Source of the DNA: Listeria monocytogenes ATCC 19117
Lineage (GTDB): Bacteria > Bacillota > Bacilli > Lactobacillales > Listeriaceae
DNA: 64,000 nt
Direction of reading: 5' to 3'
NCBI RefSeq assembly: GCF_000307025.1
Contig: NC_018584.1
Span: forward strand, 1,364,001-1,428,000
Of the stretch, positions 57,774 to 64,000 are shown piece after piece. Position numbers and translations under genes: made by a program. Each line of letters begins with the position of its first letter. Position 1 is the stretch's first letter. The notes below the pieces were generated by a model that was not told where the DNA came from, did no database searches, and worked only from the letters and a program-made list of their open reading frames with translations.

Positions 57774-57789
57774 GAATGGAGATGAAATT

Positions 57790-58152
57790 GTGACAGTTTC
57801 AAAAGACGAAATCATGAAAAAAGCTACCGAACTTCGTGATGCGCTTCAACAAACGGAAGAAGTATCGTTTTACCGCCTTGCCGAGGAAAGAATCAATGCG
57901 AACTCCAAAGTAGCAGCGAAGGTTTCTAAAATAAAATTACTTCAAAAAGAAGCAGTAAATTTAGAGCATTATCAAAAACTTGAAGCGATGAAACAAACCG
58001 AAAACCAAATTGATAACGTTCGCGCAGATATTGATTCGCTTCCGATTGTAACAGAATTCAGACGCGCTCAAGAAGACGCCAACGATCTTTTACAATCGAT
58101 TACAACAGAAATCACTACAAAAGTAACTACAGAGCTTGAAAAAGAAAATTAA
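57790..58152 (+). CDS. ricA: RicA (YmcA) RNase Y specificity factor
   Basis: This 120-residue helical YlbF/YmcA family protein (VSKDEIMKKATELRDALQ; EFRRAQEDANDLLQSI). In Bacillus, RicA with RicF and RicT forms the Y-complex, which carries Fe-S clusters and directs RNase Y to operon mRNAs; it is required for competence and biofilm. The start is GTG at 57790 with GGAGATGAAATT upstream; the longer ATG frame overlaps ymdB and is rejected. It is close to rny, its functional partner. Confidence 0.88.
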   Translation: MTVSKDEIMKKATELRDALQQTEEVSFYRLAEERINANSKVAAKVSKIKLLQKEAVNLEHYQKLEAMKQTENQIDNVRADIDSLPIVTEFRRAQEDANDLLQSITTEITTKVTTELEKEN

Positions 58153-58158
58153 CCACTT

Positions 58159-58187
58159 AAAACTGCCAAAACATCGGCAGTTTTTTT
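58159..58187 (+). terminator. Terminator after ricA
   Basis: ACTGCC/GGCAGT (58162-58167 with 58176-58181), with A-T extension on both sides, is followed by TTTTTTT. Confidence 0.88.
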
Positions 58188-58218
58188 CCTTTTGCGGTCG
58201 CAGGGAAATGAAACTTTA

Positions 58219-58227
58219 TGCTATAAT
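58219..58227 (+). promoter_or_regulatory. Extended -10 promoter of mutSL
   Basis: TGCTATAAT is a TG-extended perfect -10. No good -35 is seen 17 bp upstream, and the leader is about 28 nt. Confidence 0.6.
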
Positions 58228-58262
58228 GAGAGGATGAAAAAGAAGTAAGGGATGATGAGATA

Positions 58263-60845
58263 ATGACAGAATATACACCAATGATTAAGCAGTACTTGGA
58301 AATCAAAGACAAATATCAAGATGCTTTCTTATTTTTCCGTTTAGGAGATTTTTATGAAATGTTTTTTGAGGATGCACTGAACGCTTCTCAAATTTTAGAA
58401 ATTACATTAACTGGTCGTGAAGGTGGGACAAAAGAGAAAATCCCAATGTGCGGAGTTCCATACCATTCAGCGAGCGGCTATATTGATACATTAATTGAAA
58501 AAGGCTATAAAGTTGCGATATGTGAGCAAGTCGAGGATCCTAAAACAACCAAAGGCATGGTAAAGCGAGAAGTAGTGCAGTTAATTTCACCAGGAACCGT
58601 TATGGACGAACGCGGCTTAAAAGCAAAAGAAAATAACTATATCGCCTCCCTTTATTGCTATGAAGGCAAAGAGTACGGCTTTGCTTATTCTGATTTATCA
58701 ACAGGTGAATTAAAATCAACCGTAATTGAAGCTAGCGAAGATCGTTTGATTAATGAACTAACGACACTTTCAACAAGAGAATTGATTGTTTCTTCCTCGG
58801 AAAAAGAAGTGCTTTCAGATGTCATGAAGGAGCAACTAGGTTTAACTTTTTCTGTACACGAAGAAGATACGATTCCTGTCGAAAACGAGAAATTAGTAAC
58901 CCGCCACATGTCATTATCCGAAAAACGTGCCATTGGTAAGTTACTCCATTATTTAAAAGAAACGCAAAAGCGGGATTTAGGGCATTTACAACAAGCTGTC
59001 CATTACGAAACGAGCAATTATATGAAGATGGACTACTATTCCAAACGTAATTTAGAATTAGCAGAGTCGATTCGTGGTAAAGGTCGTCAAGGTACGTTAC
59101 TTTGGCTTCTAGATAATACCCAAACTGCTATGGGCGGAAGAATGCTCAAACAATGGATTGATCGTCCGTTAATAGATCGAAAAAAAATCATTGATCGACA
59201 AAATGATGTTAGCGAATTAATGGCACACTTTTTCGAACGCCTAGAGTTAGTAGAAAACTTGAAAAACGTCTACGATTTAGAACGCCTTGCTGGTCGAGTT
59301 GCATACGGCAATGTGAATGCACGAGACTTAATTCAATTGCGTAATTCGTTATATCAGATCCCTCGTATTCGCGCGACACTGTTGTCAATGAGTAGCGAGA
59401 GTCTCACCGAACTTGCCAACCAATTAGATCCATGTGAAGAACTAACCGAAAAATTAGAAGAAGCAATCATGGATTCTGCACCGATTTCCATTCGGGAAGG
59501 CGGGATTATTAAAGATGGTTATAATAGCCAGTTAGATACGTACCGCGATGCAAGCCGCAATGGAAAAACGTGGATTGCAGAATTAGAACGTAAAGAACGT
59601 GAACTAACGGGTATTAAAACGATGAAGGTAGGATTTAATCGAGTATTCGGCTATTATATTGAAGTTACACGTGCAAACACGCATCTGCTCCCAGAAGGCC
59701 GCTATGAGCGCAAACAGACACTAACAAATGCCGAACGTTATATCACGCCTGAACTAAAAGAAAAAGAAAAACTCATTTTAGATGCAGAAGAAAAAAGCAT
59801 GGAATTAGAGTACCAATTATTTTCTGAAGTACGAGAAATGGTAAAAGACTACATAGAACGTCTGCAAAAATTAGCCAAATCTGTTAGTGAAATCGATTGC
59901 CTGCAAAGTTTTGCGGATATTAGCGAGAAAAACCATTTCATTCGTCCGACATTAAGCGAAGACGGTTCCCTGCACGTAAAACAAGGTCGTCATCCCGTTG
60001 TAGAAAAAGTAATGGGTGCCCAGAGCTATGTAGCAAATGACTGTGATTTAGATGAAAATCGGGAAATTTTACTTATAACTGGTCCTAATATGTCAGGTAA
60101 AAGCACTTATATGCGCCAAGTAGCCTTAACAGCAATCTGCGCGCAAGTTGGTTGTTTTGTTCCTGCAGAAGAAGCGATATTACCAATTTTTGACCAAATT
60201 TTCACGAGAATTGGCGCAGCAGATGATCTAATTGCCGGTCAAAGTACATTTATGGTAGAAATGTTAGAAGCTAGAAATGCCATTGTTCACGCAACGAAAG
60301 ATAGTTTAATTTTATTTGATGAAATTGGTCGTGGAACAGCTACTTACGACGGAATGGCGCTTGCTCAAGCAATCATTGAATATATCCATGAAAATGTCCA
60401 TGCTAAAACACTTTTCTCCACCCATTATCATGAATTAACTGATTTGGAGAAAGAACTGAGTGGGTTACAAAATATTCACGTTAGTGCTGTAGAAGAAAAT
60501 GGCAAAGTAGTTTTCCTTCATAAAATTAAAGAAGGCCCAGCAGACAAAAGTTATGGTATTCATGTCGCTGAGCTAGCAGAATTACCAAAATCACTTATTG
60601 AACGAGCGAGCCGTATTTTAGAACAACTGGAAAATGACGATAAGAAAATCATTATCGCTAGCGTGAAGCAGCCAGAAGAAGTTCACGAAGAAGTGCAACT
60701 GTCGATGTTCCCAGTGGAGCCAGAAAAGAAAGTATCTTCTAAAGAAACAAAACTACTAAAAGAAATTGCCTCCATGAACATTATGCAGATGACACCAATG
60801 GACGCGATGAATAAATTATACGAACTTCAAAGTAAAATCCATTAA
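58263..60845 (+). CDS. mutS: DNA mismatch repair protein MutS
   Basis: This 860-residue protein has a mismatch-recognition domain with the F-x-E motif ([15 protein letters not shown]), connector, lever/clamp, and a C-terminal ABC ATPase with GPNMSGKST and [20 protein letters not shown]. It recognises mismatches and recruits MutL, encoded 19 bp downstream. There is no MutH, as expected outside enteric bacteria. The C-terminal region contains a sliding-clamp-like LSMFP motif preceded by Q (QLSMFP). Confidence 0.97.
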   Translation: MTEYTPMIKQYLEIKDKYQDAFLFFRLGDFYEMFFEDALNASQILEITLTGREGGTKEKIPMCGVPYHSASGYIDTLIEKGYKVAICEQVEDPKTTKGMVKREVVQLISPGTVMDERGLKAKENNYIASLYCYEGKEYGFAYSDLSTGELKSTVIEASEDRLINELTTLSTRELIVSSSEKEVLSDVMKEQLGLTFSVHEEDTIPVENEKLVTRHMSLSEKRAIGKLLHYLKETQKRDLGHLQQAVHYETSNYMKMDYYSKRNLELAESIRGKGRQGTLLWLLDNTQTAMGGRMLKQWIDRPLIDRKKIIDRQNDVSELMAHFFERLELVENLKNVYDLERLAGRVAYGNVNARDLIQLRNSLYQIPRIRATLLSMSSESLTELANQLDPCEELTEKLEEAIMDSAPISIREGGIIKDGYNSQLDTYRDASRNGKTWIAELERKERELTGIKTMKVGFNRVFGYYIEVTRANTHLLPEGRYERKQTLTNAERYITPELKEKEKLILDAEEKSMELEYQLFSEVREMVKDYIERLQKLAKSVSEIDCLQSFADISEKNHFIRPTLSEDGSLHVKQGRHPVVEKVMGAQSYVANDCDLDENREILLITGPNMSGKSTYMRQVALTAICAQVGCFVPAEEAILPIFDQIFTRIGAADDLIAGQSTFMVEMLEARNAIVHATKDSLILFDEIGRGTATYDGMALAQAIIEYIHENVHAKTLFSTHYHELTDLEKELSGLQNIHVSAVEENGKVVFLHKIKEGPADKSYGIHVAELAELPKSLIERASRILEQLENDDKKIIIASVKQPEEVHEEVQLSMFPVEPEKKVSSKETKLLKEIASMNIMQMTPMDAMNKLYELQSKIH

Positions 60846-60864
60846 AAAGAAAGGCGGGTTTTAA

Positions 60865-62676
60865 ATGGCTAAACATATTGTCGAATTAACCGATGCTCTA
60901 TCCAATAAAATTGCTGCCGGAGAAGTAGTAGAACGCCCTGCTTCAGTCGTTAAAGAATTAGTAGAAAATGCAATTGATGCAGGGAGCACCGTCATAGATA
61001 TTTTAGTGGAAGAAGCGGGATTAAATAAAATTACCATTATTGATAACGGTAGTGGCATTGAAGAAGAAGATGTCGCAACAGCTTTTTTACGTCACGCCAC
61101 AAGCAAAATCAAAAACGAAGCAGATTTATTCCGTGTGCATACACTAGGATTCCGCGGTGAGGCACTTCCAAGTATTGCCTCTGTGTCCCATTTAGAGATG
61201 GAAACTTCCACTGGCGAAGCAAAAGGAACGACCATTTCTTTAGAAGGCGGGAAAATAATCGAACAAAAAAGCGGACATGCTAGAAAAGGAACACAAATCG
61301 AAGTATCCCAGTTGTTCTTTAATACGCCAGCACGCCTAAAATATTTGAAAAGTTTACCAACCGAGCTTGGTAACATAACCGATATTCTAAATCGCTTAGC
61401 TTTGGCGCATCCAGATATCAGTTTCCGCTTTTCACACAACGGAAAACCTTTATTACAAACCAATGGGAATGGGGATTTACGCCAAGTAATTGCAGCAATT
61501 TACGGTGTTTCGATTGCAAAAAAATCAGTACCAGTTAAAGCAGAGTCACTTGATTTTAAAATTTCTGGATATGCTGTATTACCAGAAGTGAACCGCTCTA
61601 ACCGTAATTATATTTCGACCATCATTAACGGTCGTTTTATTAAAAATTTCGCATTAGTAAAAGCTATTCAAGAAGGATATCACACGCTCTTACCAATTGG
61701 CCGTTTCCCGATTATCGTTCTCCAAATCGAGATGGACCCAATTATTGTAGATGTAAACGTTCATCCTGCTAAATTAGAAGTCCGCTTAAGTAAAGAAAAA
61801 GAATTAGGACAACTAATTAGTCAAATGATTAAAGAGACTTTCCACAAATTGCAACTAATTCCAGATGGAGAGATTTCTAAAAAACAAAAAGAAGACCAAA
61901 AATCGGAACAAATCCAAATGTCTTTTGAAGAAAATAAACCCGTAAAAGAAACACCAACTCTTTTTTCAAAACCAACTATCCCGGAATATGTCCCTTCAGA
62001 TGAGGATGCTCCGCGAGAAGATGATTTTATTTTGGAAACAATGCCGTCCTATGAACCAGAATCTCAAGCGGAGCAAGAAGAGCATACGAAAGAACGTATT
62101 CCTAAAATGTATCCAATTGGTCAAATGCATGCAACTTATATTTTTGCGCAAAATGAAAATGGCTTATATATCATTGATCAACATGCAGCACAGGAACGGA
62201 TTAAATACGAATTTTATCGTGAGAAAATTGGAGAAGTTAGTCGCGAGTTGCAAGAATTACTTGTTCCTATTGTGCTTGAATTTCCAGCGGATGAGTATGT
62301 TCGTTTAGAAGAACAAAAAGCTAAATTAGAAGAGGTCGGCGTTTTCCTAGAGAACTTCGGGCAAAATAGTTTTATCATTCGTGCGCATCCAACTTGGTTC
62401 CCGAAAGACCAAGAAGAGGAGATGCTTCGGGAAATTATTGATGAAGCGTTATCCGCTCCAAGCATAAGTATTCATAAATTAAGGGAAGACACAGCTATTA
62501 TGATGAGTTGTAAAAAATCAATTAAAGCAAATCACTATTTAACAACGCAAGACATGGAAGCATTACTCGATACACTGAGAGAAGCAAGCGATCCATTCAC
62601 TTGTCCTCATGGACGTCCGGTGATTATCCAATACTCAACATATGAACTAGAAAAAATGTTTAAACGTGTGATGTAA
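60865..62676 (+). CDS. mutL: DNA mismatch repair endonuclease MutL
   Basis: This 603-residue protein has an N-terminal GHKL ATPase ([29 protein letters not shown]) and a C-terminal dimerisation domain with the endonuclease metal motif [12 protein letters not shown]. The motif means this MutL nicks DNA itself, replacing MutH. The linker of about 100 residues is acidic. The SD is AAAGGCGGG. It forms an operon with mutS. Confidence 0.97.
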   Translation: MAKHIVELTDALSNKIAAGEVVERPASVVKELVENAIDAGSTVIDILVEEAGLNKITIIDNGSGIEEEDVATAFLRHATSKIKNEADLFRVHTLGFRGEALPSIASVSHLEMETSTGEAKGTTISLEGGKIIEQKSGHARKGTQIEVSQLFFNTPARLKYLKSLPTELGNITDILNRLALAHPDISFRFSHNGKPLLQTNGNGDLRQVIAAIYGVSIAKKSVPVKAESLDFKISGYAVLPEVNRSNRNYISTIINGRFIKNFALVKAIQEGYHTLLPIGRFPIIVLQIEMDPIIVDVNVHPAKLEVRLSKEKELGQLISQMIKETFHKLQLIPDGEISKKQKEDQKSEQIQMSFEENKPVKETPTLFSKPTIPEYVPSDEDAPREDDFILETMPSYEPESQAEQEEHTKERIPKMYPIGQMHATYIFAQNENGLYIIDQHAAQERIKYEFYREKIGEVSRELQELLVPIVLEFPADEYVRLEEQKAKLEEVGVFLENFGQNSFIIRAHPTWFPKDQEEEMLREIIDEALSAPSISIHKLREDTAIMMSCKKSIKANHYLTTQDMEALLDTLREASDPFTCPHGRPVIIQYSTYELEKMFKRVM

Positions 62677-62692
62677 AAGAGGAGGAAATAAT

Positions 62693-63241
62693 TTGGAGTT
62701 ACCATTTTCCAATCAATCAATCATCCCAGCTGCACATAATCAAAAAGATATGGAAAAAATTTTAGAGCTTGATTTGACATATATGGTGATGCTGGAAACA
62801 CATGTGGCTCAATTAAAAGCATTAGTCAAATACGCACAAGCCGGCGGGAAAAAAGTTTTATTACATGCCGATTTAGTCAATGGACTGAAAAATGACGACT
62901 ACGCAATAGACTTTTTATGTACAGAAATTTGTCCTGATGGTATTATTTCGACTAGAGGAAATGCCATTATGAAAGCTAAACAGCACAAAATGCTAGCCAT
63001 ACAACGTCTTTTCATGATTGATTCAAGCGCCTATAACAAAGGTGTAGCATTGATACAAAAAGTCCAACCTGATTGTATTGAACTTTTACCAGGTATTATT
63101 CCTGAGCAAGTACAAAAGATGACTCAAAAGCTTCATATCCCTGTAATTGCAGGAGGATTAATTGAAACTAGTGAACAAGTCAATCAAGTAATAGCTAGCG
63201 GGGCCATCGCAGTTACAACATCCAATAAACATTTATGGTAA
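62693..63241 (+). CDS. glpP: Glycerol-3-phosphate-responsive antiterminator GlpP
   Basis: This 182-residue TIM-barrel RNA-binding protein contains the family motifs LLHADLVNGLKNDDYAIDFL, GIISTRGNAI and PVIAGGLIE. In Bacillus, GlpP with glycerol-3-phosphate binds leader RNA of glpFK and glpD and prevents termination. Here it is separated from glpFKD and follows mutSL by 16 bp, so it may be cotranscribed with mismatch repair. The start is TTG at 62693 behind GAGGAGGAAATAAT. Confidence 0.9.
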   Translation: MELPFSNQSIIPAAHNQKDMEKILELDLTYMVMLETHVAQLKALVKYAQAGGKKVLLHADLVNGLKNDDYAIDFLCTEICPDGIISTRGNAIMKAKQHKMLAIQRLFMIDSSAYNKGVALIQKVQPDCIELLPGIIPEQVQKMTQKLHIPVIAGGLIETSEQVNQVIASGAIAVTTSNKHLW

Positions 63242-63244
63242 ATA

Positions 63245-63281
63245 AACAGCTAAGTCGTGTAGCAATAACGACTTAGCTGTT
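63245..63281 (+). terminator. Hairpin terminator after glpP
   Basis: The 13-bp perfect stem AACAGCTAAGTCG/CGACTTAGCTGTT (63245-63257 with 63269-63281) is followed by only CTTATG, so the T-tract is weak. Confidence 0.7.
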
Positions 63282-63663
63282 CTTATGAAAAACAATGAAA
63301 ACGCTATATTTACCCGTGGAACATTGCTAGACAACGTTTTAAGCGGTTTCTAACTGTTCTATATAAAATAGCCACCTTTAAACTGTACCATAACAGGTAA
63401 GGGGAGTTGGAGTGGTACAGCAAAAATTAATAATTAAAATAAAAACAAAATTAGAATCATAATAAATTAGGGAAATGGCTATTTAAAGGTAATTTTAAGC
63501 TTTTTAAGTTTAAAAGACACAAAAAAGTCATAAAAAAGTTTGAAAAATATTGCACAAAACTGTAGCATTTTCCAGAGAATATGTTATGATAACAGTGTAG
63601 ATTATTTATAAATTAGTTTGCTCAAAAAAGCACGCTCGAGAATGAACAATAAATGGAGGTTAT
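63282..63663 (+). promoter_or_regulatory. Upstream regulatory region of pflB
   Basis: This AT-rich gap contains TTTTAAGCGGTTTCTA (63337-63352, a cre-like site with two mismatches). It also has an 8-bp inverted repeat CTGTACCA/TGGTACAG (63383-63390 with 63413-63420) around a G-rich 22-nt loop. Two promoter options are seen: TTGAAA-N17-TAGCAT (63540-63568) and a TG-extended TATGAT (63585-63590). I did not find a clear Rex or FNR palindrome, nor the ZTP (pfl) riboswitch consensus. Confidence 0.5.
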
Positions 63664-64000
63664 ATGATGACTGAACAATGGTATGAATTCGCAGGTGGTA
63701 ACTGGCAACAAGAAGTAGATGTACGTGACTTTATCTTAAAAAACTATCGCTTATATGACGGTGACGACACATTCTTAGTTGGCCCAACCGAAGCAACTAC
63801 AAAACTTTGGGATCAAGTAATGGACTTAACTAAAAAAGAACGTGAAAACGGTGGCGTACTGGATATGGATACCAAAATCGTTTCAACCATCACTTCACAT
63901 GACCCAGGTTACTTAAACAAAGACTTAGAAAAAGTTGTCGGTGTTCAAACTGACGTACCTTTCAAACGCGCTTTGCAACCATTCGGTGGAATCCGTATGG
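63664..64000 (+). CDS. pflB: Pyruvate formate-lyase, N-terminal part
   Basis: These are the first 112 codons of a formate acetyltransferase running off the right edge. The start MMTEQWYEFAGGNWQQEVDV, then RDFILKNYRLYDGDDTFLVGPTEATTKLW, matches the PflB N-terminus. The glycyl-radical and active-site cysteines lie beyond the window. It converts pyruvate and CoA to acetyl-CoA and formate under anaerobiosis. The ATG at 63664 follows TGGAGGTTAT; the ATG at 63667 is an equal alternative. Confidence 0.95.
   Translation, partial: MMTEQWYEFAGGNWQQEVDVRDFILKNYRLYDGDDTFLVGPTEATTKLWDQVMDLTKKERENGGVLDMDTKIVSTITSHDPGYLNKDLEKVVGVQTDVPFKRALQPFGGIRM

Noticed and set aside
63242-63663. ZTP (pfl-motif) riboswitch or Rex operator before pflB
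   Set aside because: Neither the conserved ZTP core nor a TTGTGA-N6-TCACAA dyad is present.

Overview
The window is a chromosomal segment of a low-GC Firmicute that I identify as Listeria (sensu stricto, most likely L. monocytogenes or a very close relative). The markers are the LisR/LisK two-component system, the CD4 T-cell antigen lipoprotein TcsA, the 31-residue stressosome miniprotein Prli42, a complete ptb-buk-bkd operon, and a gene order that matches, from memory, the comGA-gcv to mutSL-pflB part of Listeria genomes. It is dense core-genome DNA. I see no insertion sequence, prophage, CRISPR array, tRNA or rRNA. Start codons are unusually mixed: I place about ten TTG and eight GTG starts from their Shine-Dalgarno (SD) spacing.

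Layout. 1-491 is the 5' part of comGA (minus strand) with a ComK box. 863-4943 is a glycine riboswitch followed by gcvT-gcvPA-gcvPB. 4983-6696 holds three minus-strand genes (rhodanese YqhL, a small membrane protein, YqhQ). 6855-14843 carries pepP, efp, accB-accC-yqhY-nusB and folD-xseA-xseB-ispA. 15042-20413 carries a cold-shock gene, dxs, tlyA, argR and recN. 20543-27356 is the branched-chain acyl-CoA operon ptb-buk-lpd-bkdAA-bkdAB-bkdB. The convergent prli42 lies at 27513-27608. Next come an M20 peptidase, gnd and lisRK.

32742-34254 is a minus-strand block: yidC (the YidC2/YqjG type), a 93-codon leader ORF, and acylphosphatase. The leader ORF looks like the Bacillus translation-arrest sensor MifM. 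34394-41319 carries a DUF1033 gene, idi2, trhO, yitT, ftsK/spoIIIE and a ComER-like reductase. 41672-46710 is a nucleoside ABC importer (tcsA plus nupOPQ-like genes). 46827-58152 is the ymfF-ymfH-ymfI-ymfM-pgsA-cinA-recA-rny-GNAT-ymdB-ricA series, syntenic with Bacillus. 58263-64000 carries mutS, mutL, glpP and the start of pflB.

Shared themes. Membrane and fatty-acid supply: bkd, accBC and pgsA. Isoprenoids: dxs and ispA, with an idi2 that belongs with the mevalonate route. Envelope and stress sensing: LisRK, Prli42 and YidC2. DNA repair and competence: comGA, cinA, recA, recN, mutSL, xseAB and comER. RNA decay: RNase Y with its specificity factor RicA. EF-P with its modifiable lysine and its probable modifying enzyme YmfI are both present.

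The most interesting signal is the 33572-33955 leader. It combines a MifM-like ORF, an 11-bp stem that pairs the end of that ORF with the yidC ribosome-binding site, and its own promoter. Together these suggest a nascent-chain sensor controlling yidC2 in Listeria.
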